Below, piece by piece: positions 1-12,790 of a DNA stretch of 64,000 nucleotides. Every line of letters starts with the position of its first letter. The first letter of the stretch is position 1. Under the pieces are notes generated by a model, which searched no databases, was not told where the DNA came from, and worked only from the letters and a program-made list of their open reading frames with translations. The DNA comes from Loxodes magnus (lineage: Eukaryota; Ciliophora; Karyorelictea; Loxodida; Loxodidae). The DNA lies in assembly GCA_946699065.1 (NCBI GenBank), contig CAMPDV010002035.1:1-64000 (forward strand), in the 5' to 3' direction. Position numbers and translations under genes: made by a program.

Positions 1-3000
1 GATTTCTAACATCCAAGCCAACAGAAGTTGTTGTTTGGGAATATACAGTCACCTTTATCAAAATCACATTCTTCAGTATTGCATTCTAAATTGCAAATTC
101 CATCTCCAATAGTTCCTTAGTTGCAGGTTTCTCCACATGGATGTGCGATTGGAGGTCTATCACAGTCCCCACCATCAAATTGGCATGTATCGATATTACA
201 TTGTTTATCGCATTTTCCATCTCCTACTGAAGACCAGGTGCATTCCTTTGAGCAAGTAGTACAGTCTTCTTAATCGTAGAAGCATTCTGCATTATTACAT
301 TGACTTTAGCATATTCCATCTCCTAGCTATGCATAGCAACATCCAGATGAACATTCAACCTAGCATTCTTCACTACAGTCTGGTAGATCATTTTAGCAAT
401 CAGAATTCTAGCATTCAGGTTCGCAAATTCCATCATTCAACCAATCCCAAAGACATCCTTCGGCGCAATAATATTGATTTGGATAAACACAGTCTCCTCC
501 ATCATACTAGCAATCCAAAGTATTGCACTACTAATCACAGTATGAGTCCCCAACTTATCTCCAATAGCATTCTTCATTGCATTTATTGAGATTAGGATAT
601 CTGCAATCAAATCCATCGAAATCACATAGAGCATTGTTACATCTAGATTCACATTCTCCATTGTTAATCATTCCCCAAGTACATCCTTCGAAGCAAAGAT
701 TTTCATTGGGATACATACAATCTTAGCAATCATAATTGCAAGCAGCATTGTTGCAGGCATCTTAACAGATTCTATCGCCAATAAAGTTCCTTTAGCAGTC
801 TGGAGCACAGTGAGTAGAATTTGGAGTTAAGCAATCACCTCTATCATACTCGCATTCTTTAATTAAACATTCAGGTTAGCATAAGCCATCTCCAATCATT
901 TCATTCTTGCATTGACTTAATTATTTGCACTACCCAGGACTAGGTTCAGGGTCAAAGGGGTCAGTTGGTATATCTGATGGCAGAGTTGTATCATTAATAA
1001 CATAAGGAGTATACAAAAAGGTTTTGTAGCAAATGTTAGAACCCTTTAGAATGAAGGTTTTATCTTGAGATCTAACATTATTTTAGAACTTAACTGCTAT
1101 GGCTTGATCTTTATTCAAAGTAACTTGATATGTAACTGTGTCCAAGTTATAGAAGATAAGTAAACTATTCCACTATGTCTTATCAAGATTTCCTACTACA
1201 TAATTCTCTTCAGAGTTACTTATAATCACTTGATAGTTTTATCCAGATTCTTCTTATTCAACGATAAGTTAAACTTTATCTGGCAATAAAACTACTTAAG
1301 AGTCACCAAGTATGTCAAATCCAAAAGTTATATAGAATGTATAATCACTTAAAAAATAAGGAAGTACTTCATAAGCTACTGATTAGGTTTCATTCAAGCA
1401 AAGTTAGTCATTACTTGGGGTGGGATCTCCTGTAGGTGTAACTGTTACGTTGGTACAATTTATAGATTCCATTTGAAGTTAAGCAGAACTACTATAAGTG
1501 GAATAGCATGAATTATTTGGCTATGGTTCTGGTGTCGGAATGTCAGGAAAATCTTCTGGAATATCATCTTCACTGTATATAATTGTATTTTAGTAGCAGA
1601 AAGGAAGATTACCATAGAACGTGTATTGATTAGGCCTTGGTTCCATATTAATAATCAATCCTTTTCCATTTTTATCCCATTCTGTTACGTTTTCATACTT
1701 CCTTTTATCATTCAATTATACAGTTAAATTATATGTCTTTGAATCGAAAATTACCCAAAGTTCATTCCATTAGTCATTTACCGATCCTATTTCGAGGGTA
1801 ACTCCTTCTAATTCATAAACAAACATTCCAAGTCTATTCTTTGAAGTTGGGTAGACATAAAAATTACCATAAGGAAGCGAAATTATTTTTTCACGTGTAT
1901 TTGTACTTTCATCTTCGTAAGAATAATAATTTGGCTACAACAATGAGTAAAGTGCATAGACATAGACCTCTCCTTAATCCTCCGTTCTAATTGTTCCAAT
2001 ACCAGTTTCATGATAACATCTAAGACCTGAGGTACATGTAGTATCTCCAGTAAATTCGCTTTCCATAGGACTATCTTTGCATTCTTCCTAACAGGACTTT
2101 AAGTAATTGAACGAAGAGTCTGCTTTATCTGGACAAACTTTGCCTTCACATTAATCAATAGAATATTTCAAGTCTTCTGTTAGAGTTTTCATGGTATCCA
2201 CGTAAGTTTAATTTGTCAATGAAGGAAGATTTGACAACTCTTTTTCATAGCAATCAATTAATTAGTTGCAAGTATTGATTAGAAGCTCATAAGAAGATAA
2301 GCATTCTTCGCTATTACAGTTGTCATCTAAAGATTCTATAGCAGAGAAAAGATCCTGTGTAGCTTCTTCAGAGGCTAGAGAACTTTTTATTGATCTTAGC
2401 TTGTCGTGGCTTGAGAGATCATTCTAAGCTTCCACTGTTTTTTTGTTTACAAAGTAACCTGCTAAATAATCTCCACTTATTATTTATTATTCAATTCCAG
2501 GTCCTTTCCATGCTACTTCTACATGATCAGATTCACCTGCATCTTTATGCAAAACTTCTATGTAATATGGCTATTCAGCAATCAAGTATATTTCCTTGGA
2601 TTTTTGAGAGAGAGCTGCATTGAAATTACCAACGCTTGTCTATTTTCTTAAGTATGCAATTTATTTTTTATCAGCAGGATTTCCTGAAGTACTGAGGTAT
2701 AATTCAGATTCATCATCAGAAGCTATCCAAAATGTATACTTTCCATTCACTTTAGGAATTAAATATCCTCGAATTCTCTGACCATATGAGCTGTACCAGT
2801 CTATTGGTCCTTATAAGCTTTGGAGTGTACTTGCTTCGTCAGGTATATCAGGATATTAAGCATTCTTAGTGAAGTCTGTGATATATTTTCCTGATATCTT
2901 CCAGAATTCTGCATCAACAAATCCTCTCTACAGTTCGAGCTCTTCATTAGCCTCTTTATTCTTGATGTGTTCCTATAAATGATTCGAATCAGTATCCCAT

Positions 3001-3248
3001 TTTAAGGCAGCCTCATAGGCTAAATTTAGCTCTGACCTAAAATCTTTGAGGATTTTATTATTAGGCTCAGCTACTTAGGTCACATAGATATCCTTTTGCT
3101 TAACAACATCCTCTATCTCCAGCATAAGACTGTAAATAGTATCTGCATCAGGACAATCTTTCCAGTTCTTTTCAGGTAAATAGCTTTAATACATCGCATT
3201 GACAGCGAAAAAAGAAGTAATAAGAAAAGCACTAAGGAAGGCTTTCAT
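1..3248 (-). CDS. 5' part of a second copy of the giant LNR/PA14 gene, cut by the window edge
   Basis: This segment matches 50,793-54,040 base for base apart from a handful of substitutions that I could see, all before position about 2,000 (for example near 10, 131, 333, 467, 521 and 1,983). It begins with the same ATG (3,246-3,248) and encodes the signal peptide, the PA14 domain, the first lectin-like modules and the first cluster of about nine LNR repeats, some 1,082 residues. The frame stays open with TAA/TAG as Gln. The remaining three quarters of the gene would lie to the left of the window. Whether that copy is complete cannot be judged here. Confidence 0.88.
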
Positions 3249-6200
3249 TATTATTATTTTGATTATTTTACGCTCCTTAAATAGTAACCGACATTGATTT
3301 TATACGGCTATAAACGAAAAAAACAAGTATTTTAATATTAGTTAATATCCGTTTATTTAGCCTTTTTATAAAGTGTTTTTATTAGTTAAAATAACTACTA
3401 AGTATATCGTTATAATAACATACTAAGGCAAATGAAAGTGAAACTAGGCATTTTTAGATTTTAGGTGCATGCTGGTTCTTAGTTAAAGAACTGTCTTTTA
3501 AGCTAACTTCTTTTTTACTTGCTGATTTCGAAAAATATTAAGAATTTTCTTCTATGAAAATGCTTAGGAAACTTTTGAAATTGATGATCGAAAGATAGAT
3601 AGAAGAGAAAAAATAGAAGATAAGGATAAAATAAGCGGATTTAGTTAAATAAGAAATATAACTGAATTAAATAATATTTTGGAAAGTTCTCTCAGTAGTA
3701 ATTTACTAAATTTAGCTTTTAGCACCATAAAGCGCTGTCAACACAGTTAGAATATTCATTCCCAAGGTTAATGAAATAATAATATTTAGTTTCTTAGAGT
3801 TTCTAGTACTTCCTTTCAAGGTTCCTCACTTAATACTTCAAAGATTTGCACATTCTAAAAGCAGTAAAAATAATAAATTTTAGGCTTTGATACCCTTCAT
3901 TTGATATAATGAGTATCTTATTATATGCTCATTAGTTGAAATGAAGAGCTTTATAACTAAGCACTATTTTTCTAATATTATTAAACCAAAAATAAAGGTT
4001 TTTCTTATTTCTCTGTCTATTTTTAAAAGACTTATTAAAACCTTTAAAATGATATGATTGCTTAGTTTTAAGATAATAGAGGGTAAATAATTTAGAATAT
4101 ATATTAGTTAAAATTGTTTGATTGTTTAATTACATTTAGTATATTTAGAGCCATCATTTTCAGAACATCTTTGTAGATTGAAAGGTGTAGATTGCTCAAC
4201 TGCTCAAATTTCTACTATGTATAGAATTTACTCTAAGCAAGCCAATCCTAGATAAGTATATTCAAATTTAGCCTCAAAAGGAGGTTCCAAGGAAAAAGTT
4301 TATTTTACTTAATATAATCAGATAACCAAGGACTAGGTTATCTTACAATTTTAGACTATAAGCATTAAGAATTACATCTAAATAAGTTGTTCACATATAC
4401 TTATCTCTTTCTGTTGTTCTATTTGGTTCTTTTAAGCTCTTCTTTTATATATTTATAGCTGATGTAAACTCAAACGCACACTTATACTTTTATTTTTATA
4501 ATTGTTATTTCTCTTTAATATTTTATCTATAAACTATGAGTGAAGAATTCTATATCTTTTGATCTAATTAATTCAACTTAAGAGGTTTCTATGAATGTAA
4601 TTCCCTTACTTGTCATATTAGCTTCAATTTATTCATCCTTATATTTAGGTAATTTCTCTATTTCTCATCTAAATTTCCTAATATTTCTATATTTCTCCTA
4701 CTTTTCTTGTCTTTTTATAACTCGTATAGTATAAGGCATTTGGTATAAAAGTATAAAATGTAGACTTTAAGCTACATCAAAAGAGAAATTTAAGAAGTAG
4801 TAATATCTTAACTAAGGGAATATTTTAATTGCATGTTAATAGTGAAATGAAATAGCATTGCTGAGTATAAAGTTTATCCACTTAAAGAATGCTTATAAGC
4901 TAATTAAAAATGCTAACTTAAATGATTTTTATATGAATGTTTACCATTATACTACAAGTTTATGGAAACATCTAGTTAATAGTCATAGTTATCTAAGTTA
5001 AGGCCATTATTAGAAGATATATGGAACAAAACTTAAACAAATGTAATTCAATTAAAATTGAGATTATAGTTGGTTATGAAAAGGCAGTGGATTAGAAGAA
5101 ATGTAAATTTTAGTTACAATTATTAAGGAATAAAAATATAAAAATTGTATTAATTAAATCTAAAAGTTAAATTAGCAAATATACTTTAAATCTAACTAAA
5201 TCATATTAGTATAATATTCTATAAATCAGTATTTTATATAAGAGTATTAATACCAAACAATCCTATTACCATCTAAATTAGAAAGTAAGGCAGATTATTA
5301 ATAATTTAAGCATCAAACTTTAAATTTTAAATTCAACCATTTCTAGACACTAAGTTTATAATTAATCTACTTAGACAATTATTAAGCAAATTGGTAATCT
5401 CTAAAGTTTAAATTCTCTATATTTTAAGATCAGAATAGACTTAACTTTTCAATTAAGAACTCAATAGTTTATCAAAGCATTTGAATTATCTCACAATAAA
5501 ATATCTATCTTATATATTTAATTTTCATACTCTTTTGTAATTTGTTTCTTATTTCAAATATTCTTATTATCTCATATTATATAGCAACATTTAAATGATG
5601 ATAGATCCTATTCTTAGTGATATTTTTAAGCAGCAATATTAAAAATTAGATCTTTCTATCATCTTAACTCCAAACAACTTCTTACTGCAACTTTATAATA
5701 TAAAGCTAAAGTCTCATTATACAATCATATAATATATGCTCTTTATCTTATTTAGATATATCAATAGAATAATCAATAATCATACTCTTTATTTAAACTA
5801 AGTATATTCTTTTTATTCATTACCTTATTAATCCAAAGCAAATATTAAACTTAACCACTCTATTTTTCATATTATTCTCTATAATTTTCACTAAATACCA
5901 TTTCCACATTTTAATTAAGCTAAGCCAAACAGTGAATAATATGAAATAGATCAGAAAAATACTTTTCTGTCTAGTGATTGCATTTTAGATATTCTGGTAT
6001 TAGTTAGGAAGAGCAATGACTATAGAAATAGTTATTTTATAATTTTCTATATTATCTTCAATAGGTTTAAATAAAATATGTCTAACTACAGAAAACAAAC
6101 AAGCTAATTCAAAATTACAAACAACAAAAAACAACTTTAAAACCTTAACCTTAATTTAGAAACACAACAAAACTAGGAATAACAAACATAAATCACAGAG

Positions 6201-6499
6201 TTAACTTCTGAGAATTCAAATCATCCTTTTAATTAACAAACCAAACCAATTCCCAATCAAACAAGCCAGCTCCAAAACTAATTCCACCTTCAAATTATAA
6301 GATTAATAAGCAATTTTACCCTTTTCTATAATCAATTGAAACAGCTTTATCGCTTTCATCTTCACAAAATCTTTAAAATACCTATTTAAGTATAAAATCA
6401 TATCAATAAGACTTGATTAATTAATCAATTGATATATCCAACTCTGAGAGATAAAAATCTCTTAAAATTTGAAAGACAGTCAAGATAAGAGTACCTTAA
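3249..6499. other. Long AT-rich interval upstream of the LNR gene copy and the RBR gene (left copy)
   Basis: This interval is shared with 54,041-57,291. The stretch just upstream of 3,248 is the probable 5' flank and promoter of the LNR gene (ATTATTATT run next to the ATG). One part, about 4,140-4,470 plus strand, has coding-like composition (a frame through C-R-L-K-G-V-D-C and S-N-L-A-S-K-G-G-S-K-E-K), but it has no clear start or stop, so I do not call a gene. I see nothing else I can support in the rest. Confidence 0.4.
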
Positions 6500-7390
6500 A
6501 GTATTAATTAAGTTTAATAGATTACAAGTCTTGATAAGACCTTAAGTACTTCTAGAAAGAAAAAAACACTCCAATGTGAAATTTGCTATAATACATTTAA
6601 TTTAAGTTAAATGCTTTTCTTAACATGTGGGCACAGATTAAATTAATCATGCTTGAAGCTAATGATCAATGAAGCTATTTCGAAATGCCATTTTAAAGTT
6701 GAGCACTTTCTATGCTGAAATTAAGAATGTAATTTACCCTTAGAAATGCCTATTCCTAGTTTCAATTAACTGAACCATTAATTTTTAAAAGCTTATAGAG
6801 GAATAATGAGATTTGATATGCTGGTGGAGACTAAAAGCTACTGGAAAATTCAAGTAAGTTTTAAAGAATTAGAAAATGTCCTGGTTGTAAAGAAATTCTT
6901 GACTTAAGAAATATTTATTAATTTTTCAAGTGTCCACATTGCTTAAATCATTTTTGCTCTATATGTTGCAGAAAAAGCCATTAAGGGCCATGCCAATACG
7001 AAAATTAAGAAGAAGTAAGATTATCAATTTAGTATTTAAGATTAATTAATGAAGCGGAAATAGATTTAAGAGCTTGTCCTTTTTGTAATGAGTAATACGG
7101 GCCACCAGTCAAATGTAAACATGTAACATGTGATAGATGTAGAGGAGAATGATGTTTTGCCTGTTGTGTTAACTAGAAAGTAAGTATACTATCTTTAGCC
7201 TATTTTCGCTCATGGAAACAATTATCATGCTGAAGGATGTCCATTCTACTTTGCTTATTAAGGCGAAGAAATTTATAAGTCATAAAGTTGTCCTGAATGT
7301 AAAAGATTAGGATTTGGTTGCTAAGCGCCACCTAGAATAAGCAAAGAATTAGAAGAAAAAAATAAGAAATGTGGGATTGGAGCTAGGTGA
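6500..7390 (+). CDS. RBR-type (RING1-IBR-RING2) E3 ubiquitin ligase, left copy
   Basis: RING1 opens at 6,575 with C-E-I-C and continues with L-T-C-G-H-...-C-L. The IBR follows (K-C-P-G-C-K-E-I-L ... C-P-H-C ... C-S-I-C-C). RING2 reads C-P-F-C ... V-K-C-K-H-V-T-C-D-R-C-R-G-E-W-C-F-A-C. RBR enzymes pass ubiquitin through a RING2 cysteine; by position that is the C of V-K-C-K-H, where most family members have G-G-C. The W of G-E-W-C is encoded by TGA. A 19-nt intron (7,180-7,198) restores the frame into the tail, which ends at TGA 7,388-7,390. Between RING1 and IBR the frame needs a 14-nt GT...AG removal at 6,824-6,837, which gives F-D-M-L-L-L-E-N-S-S as in RNF14-like ligases; a 1-nt disruption is the alternative. 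The 5' end is not defined. Confidence 0.8.
7180..7198 (+). other. 19-nt intron in the RBR ligase gene
   Basis: GTAAGTATACTATCTTTAG interrupts RING2 and the tail. Without removing it, the downstream frame loses the Cys/His pairs H-G-N-N-Y-H-A-E-G-C-P and S-C-P-E-C-K. With it removed the frame runs to TGA. The right copy has the same intron at 57,972-57,990. Confidence 0.85.
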
Positions 7391-7439
7391 AGACTCAAAA
7401 TTAGGGAATAATAAATTTGTTTGTTTGTTTTTATTGTTT

Positions 7440-8850
7440 TATAACTAAAAGTTCTAAGCATAGTAGTTCTAAAGTGATAAAACTACATCTATTAAGTTCT
7501 AATTTTAGTTTAATTTAATCTCAATTAGAATGAAAATAAATAGGTAATTTCATTCTAAGAACAAGTTTGGAAGAAAATAGTGATGCTATATAATCTAATT
7601 CCCCTTATAATGGTATATTGGTTACATTTACTTATAGCTTTAAGAAGCGTGATAGAACTTTCCCTATCTCTATCTTCCATGTTATGAAGGTTGTTCTTAA
7701 TTAATTATAATTAGTTGCTATAAACAATAATTTTGAGAAATAGGAAAAAGGATCTGGCAATCTTTAGCATTGTAATAATATAAAAGGTAATGATTATAGT
7801 TGAGGAGCCTTGATAAAGAATAGACTTTGCTTTATAATAATTGATAATTAAAATATATTTGCTAGGGTTAGCTTAGCATCCTATGGTTCTTAAGGGAATG
7901 ATGCAAAAGGTGATATGAGTCTCTCCAATGTCTTGCTAAAAAGAATTGAAATTGAATATTGATTTGCTTAGTTTGATTAGCTTAAAGCTGACTGAATGAG
8001 TTAATGTATTGAATGCATAAATAAATGGGAGATAGTATAAAGAAGAGTGTAAAGTGTATTTGGATATATTTAGAATATTAAAGACTTTTATGGTTGTATC
8101 ATCATTGCTAAGAATTGAATAATTAGTATGTAAGAAATGAAGGTAATTAAAATAATGGAAGCTATATTCTAAAATATTAAGCTATTAAGGGACATGGAAT
8201 ACTTTTACTTAAGCAAACATTTTAGATAGTGCAAACAGATTAATAATTGATTTAGGTATAAATCTTAAGAGTCTTTAATTATTAAATAACTATATATATA
8301 AGTTTATGAAATTATAGATAGATATTTATACAATAGTAAGCAGCATGTTGCATGCTTTAACTTTATGTTCTACTCTAAATTAAATTTTGCAAAATCAGAA
8401 GAATAATAGCTATCTAGCAAGATTATATAATAATCAAACATTTTAAGTTAAAATCTTTAAGATATTAGAGTAATAATATCTTAAAGTCAACAATTATACT
8501 TATAAGCAAGAATCTATAGAAACTAAAATGTTTTAAATGAAATCATTCAAACATTAAATAAGATTATTCTATTCAAATTTACAACTTTACTAACACATTT
8601 TATCTTAGATTGCTTAATGAAATCTTAGTGCAATGGAATATATTAAAGTGGATATAAATGTTTTACTAATTTTAATTAAATCTAAAACAGCTAAATCCTA
8701 AAAAATTGCTATGTAGTTCTATTCTATATTTGCATCTGTTATAATAGCTTTGATACCTTTAATATTTTTATAAGATCTATCATAGATTATTTTAATGAAG
8801 CATAAGCTTTTAAATTATATTCAGAAGGTTTTTTAAGGAATACTTTATGA
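7440..8850 (+). CDS. Unrecognised protein of about 470 aa, left copy
   Basis: A single frame from about 7,440 (no clear ATG; the first exon may lie upstream) to TGA 8,848-8,850 has protein-like composition throughout. It has charged stretches such as Y-S-F-K-K-R-D-R-T-F-P-I, E-Y-W-F-A-Q-F-D-Q-L-K-A-D-W and S-E-E-Q-Q-L-S-S-K-I-I-Q-Q-S-N, many Gln codons of TAA/TAG type, and only a few TGA-encoded Trp. The tail is Y-F-N-E-A-Q-A-F-K-L-Y-S-E-G-F-L-R-N-T-L. A competing frame after 8,134 (if gtaattaaaataatggaag were an intron) is more hydrophobic and looks less like a protein. It follows the RBR gene by about 50 bp on the same strand. I do not recognise any domain. Confidence 0.55.
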
Positions 8851-10822
8851 GTAAAAGTTTATTGAAATAAGCATTTAAAATAAATATTTAAAATGAGAAA
8901 GCTTTTATTCATATAAGTACTTTTAATAATTAAGCATACACTTAATTTTAAGTTTTTAAATCCCTTGAAATAATTTATAATTATTCTTTTTCTTTATTAC
9001 TTATATAGCATCTTAATAACTCTACTTTAATTATTTAAATTAGCTATTTCTATTCATTTGCGTAGTTATCTTTTATACTATTAGACTTTATACACTTGTA
9101 TTATGAACTTTATATATCATCTTAAATGAACTCATGATTCAATTACCTATGTAAGTATAATTGCTCTAAGCTCTATAGTTAAATATACTTAATTTTGCTT
9201 ATTTTATTGTCTATATCTTTAAATTCTTTATTCTTCATATTAAATCTATTAAATTCCTACTAGCTGCTAATATTAATAAAGTGCTTCTATGCAAAATAAA
9301 TAAAAGAATAAACCATTTAAAATTAAAAGATTTGAAGTATTTATGCTAATTAAATTTATGAAAACAGAATTACCAATATTAATGTGATATCATTCTATTA
9401 ATTAATAATCACTACCATTTGTAATACTCTAATCATGCAGTCCTTGTCTTCATATCCTTTTATTTTTCAATTTATTATTTCATAGATTTTCGCTTTTAGA
9501 GTAACAACTTTCCATTATTTTTAGATTTAAGCTAACAAAATGATAGATATAGACTAGATTATCTTATACAACTTTCTTAAAGAGAGAATTCTTCTTTGTA
9601 TGTTCCACTAATTTTATTCGTATTGGATTTGAAAAATAAAGCTAAGGTAATTGTGATATGACTGAAATTAATTAAATTCCTAAACTAAGTCTCTTCAGAC
9701 ACTTTTATTATTAGAATGTTTTTCATTTTTACTATTACAAACTTGATGATCATTGTTGTGAAATCTTCTACTATCATAGTTGATTACTTGAATTTTCCAT
9801 AATGCTCTGCCAATATTAATGATGCAAATCTATTTAAGTTTTATTCATAGAGTTTAAATGAATTTAGTCTTCAATTATTAATTTATTTTCCAGTATTCTG
9901 AGTTCCTCACATAATGTAAGCTTTAAAATTTGTATGAATTTAGCTAAATTAAATATCAATTTTGCTGGTAGATTATGCAAGATATTTAAATTTGTAAGTT
10001 GCAATTACTAAGCTATCTACAATGGGCAGATCTATTATACAATTTATGTTTATTGAGTATCTTGTTGTAGATGAATTTGCTGATTCTTTTGTCCTCTATC
10101 TTAATCTATTATGGTTCTGATTTGTAAATTGAAATATTGGTTTGAAGTAGCTTGATTGTATTAATTGAGGAAGTATCTTTGATTATAAATATAATAAGTT
10201 TAAATAAGCAGTTCTTAAATATGAATGGATATAACTAGATGCTTATTATATTAAAAGCTTATTTAATCTTTACTATTTTAATAATTAGTTTCTTTGCTTA
10301 TTTCTTTCTATTTATTACTAGTGCTAAGCATATTTATTTACTTCAATAGTTCAATCTACTTCTCTTTATTATTCAATTCAACTGCTATATTGCTGTCTCC
10401 TATTTAAGAGTTTAGAAAATCTATTAACAGAAGATTTAGTTTCATATATCTAATCATAACAGATATAAACCAATCAAATCCAGAACCTACTATCGCCAGA
10501 GTTTAAGACTTTAAGATCAAAATATAACAGAAAACTTTCAATCAACTAATCTAGTCAAGTATCTAATGAGTAAATTTTATCTAATTAGTGTCTACAGTTG
10601 TTATCAAATGAACACCAAAGGTTTCTCATACGTAATTAATAAAATAATCAAAATTCCATCATTCATTTTATTTGATAAACTTATGTCTCTGTATAAATAA
10701 TAAATAGCTAAATAGCTTTAAATTTGATTTAAACTAAAGCTAATTAATAATTAAACTATGAGACTATTTAATCTCTCTAGTTGTTTGATTCTATTAAATT
10801 CATATTCATATATTCATTATAT
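8851..10822. other. AT-rich interval without a gene I can support (left copy)
   Basis: Frames can be read through because no codon is an absolute stop. However, the readable frames here have far too many TGA codons (about eight in two hundred around 9,700-10,250) and are dominated by F, L, I, Y and Q. I treat it as intergenic. It contains the identity breakpoint of the large duplication at about 10,378. The matching right-hand interval is 59,643-61,805. Confidence 0.5.
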
Positions 10823-11783
10823 ATGAAAATGAGTGACATAATCAACTTATAAGCTTAATCTTGAGATTTACCATCACTTTATTACCTTTAAGTGTATCTC
10901 AGAATCAAACTTTGAAGACTTCTCTTTATTAAACTCAATCTTCTTCGAAAGAAGATACTCAGAGTGGAATAATCGTAGACAAAGAATTGTTAAGACTTAA
11001 GATTACTCAACTCAAGTAAGTTTCTATCACTTAGTTACCTAATCTTCAAACTATGATTAAGTAGTTGCTAGAAGTTTAAATAATATCAGTAGAAAGTATT
11101 ATCACCTTTCGTTTTTATGTAATTGGTTAACTGAAGAAAGAGTAGCATAGAACAAAGAATAGCTACAACTATTATTCGCTAGAGATAAGAATTATACTTT
11201 AGCTTGTACAGATTTACAATAAATCTATCAAATATGCAGAGCCATTTTAATAATAAAAAAACCTTCAACTCGCATATTTAGCTTAATATTACTCTAAAAT
11301 ACTCATCTTGCAGCTTCTGTCTGTAAAATTTAAAAAGATTAGACTATTTTAGAACCAAATAAAACTAAAGAAAGAATTTCCTAAAATAAGTAGAACAAAA
11401 AGCAAGTGAAGAACAGTAAATGTAATAAAAGTACGCTGAATGATTTAATGTAGTTAGTAGATGAAGAATTTACAGGTGATTACTATTTTAGAAAGCCTCT
11501 ACAATAGAATTTTTATATTTTGCATTTAATCTTGAGGAATACAGAGGAGATCAGAGTCAAGTTACTAAGTAAGAAAAATTTCCTTGATGATGCAATTTTT
11601 TAAAGAATTAAATTGCTAAGTTTCTATTTAAATTTTGAATGATTACATAAATTAACCAACCAATGCTCATACTCCCTAGACGATATCATATTTAAAAAGT
11701 AAAGCATTCTAGTAAATTTAAATTAAAGAACCAGCTACTAAAATATCTTAATACTTAGTTAAATAATATATAATCTTGATTGA
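10823..11783 (+). CDS. Unrecognised two-exon gene, intact copy
   Basis: Exon 1 starts at ATG 10,823 (or 10,829): M-K-M-S-D-I-I-N-L-Q-A-Q-S-W-D-L-P-S-L. It runs to 11,015, where a 19-nt intron GTAAGTTTCTATCACTTAG (11,016-11,034) splits a codon. Exon 2 continues with N-Y-D-Q-V-V-A-R-S-L-N-N-I-S-R-K, then F-L-C-N-W-L-T-E-E-R-V-A-Q-N-K-E-Q, A-C-T-D-L-Q-Q-I-Y-Q-I-C-R-A-I-L and N-T-E-E-I-R-V-K-L-L-S-K-K-N-F-L-D-D-A-I-F. It ends at TGA 11,781-11,783. About 313 residues, probably helical and mixed in charge, with no domain I know. The intron both reconciles the frames and has perfect GT...AG ends, so the model is solid even without a name. Confidence 0.65.
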
Positions 11784-12485
11784 CTTCTAAATCTGAATAA
11801 TAGGTAAAGTAATTTTTACTTAACAAATAATTTAATTTTTATCTTTAGGTAATTTATTCATAAGTAAATAACCTAGCAATTTTATTTTCTACCTAAATCT
11901 AAAACTCAAAAGGATATAATTATATGATAAGCAACTAAAAACACTGAACTATTACCTATTCCAATTTTTTTCTTTTGCTTTAAAGTTTTTTCTTAGAGGT
12001 TTTTATTTTTGCTTAATGTGTATAAATCTATTTATTCTAATGAAGCATCAATGTTTTATATATTCAGCATTGCTATTAACTTCCTTAAATGCTATCTAAC
12101 CTAGAATTTTAAAGTTGTTTAGCAATAATTAAATAGGTTAAATATGACAGTTACATTTTTAAAGGTAAATAATGAGGATTGGCTAGAAATAAGAGTTGCA
12201 TTATAATTTCTTATGTGGATAATGAATATAATATTGGATTTGCATTATATATGGAATGTGCTTAACTGATGCTGCTAGGAGAGTTAATGATATGCTAAAA
12301 ATGCCTAGATCATTATAATAGTAATGATTGCTAAATTAGTTAGTTTCTTTATAAGGCTTTAATTAGATCTAAGTAGCTATTTATTTAATTATTTAGAAAT
12401 CTTCTCTTTAAATCTATCAACCTAAAATAATCAGTCTACCTTATCAACTTAATTAAAACCAACTTTATTATATATATACTAAAAA
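11784..12485. other. AT-rich interval without a supported gene
   Basis: Two competing frames around 12,180-12,470 look weakly protein-like (for example S-Y-V-D-N-E-Y-N-I-G-F-A-L-Y-M-E-C-A), but neither has a start, stop or intron structure I can defend. The interval is duplicated at 62,770-63,470. Confidence 0.35.
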
Positions 12486-12790
12486 ATGCTTAGCTTCAAG
12501 AAGGGCTTTAATACTGCCTTCTCAAAGAAGGAGAGAAAATCTGAAGCATTTTGTACTGCCACGTCTTCGATTTAAATAGTCCAACTTCCTCTATTAAGAA
12601 TGGAAACTAGACTCATAACACAAGCTCTCAGACTACACAGAACCAAATTCACTGATCGAACGAACATTATATAATAATACACTCAACGGTAAAAGGATAT
12701 CAATGTATCTTTGATTGGATAAACTTCACTAAAAGGAGGAGAATAAAAAAAGAAAGGAATGAAGGGGTAAAAAAAGTCACAATCTAAGCA

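Noticed and set aside
437-661. Conventional ORFs of 60-140 codons inside 329-661, 44,000-49,600 and 51,100-51,450 on both strands
   Set aside because: They are pieces or shadows of the giant LNR reading frame. Conventional stops break it wherever TAA/TAG encode Gln.
8134-8152. 19-nt GT...AG sequence gtaattaaaataatggaag as an intron
   Set aside because: Removing it leads into a hydrophobic frame with more TGA codons. The unspliced frame has better composition and ends at TGA 8,848.
9550-10250. Possible continuation of a membrane protein on the plus strand
   Set aside because: About one TGA per 25-30 codons and an F/L/I/Y/Q-only composition indicate noncoding AT-rich sequence read without stops.
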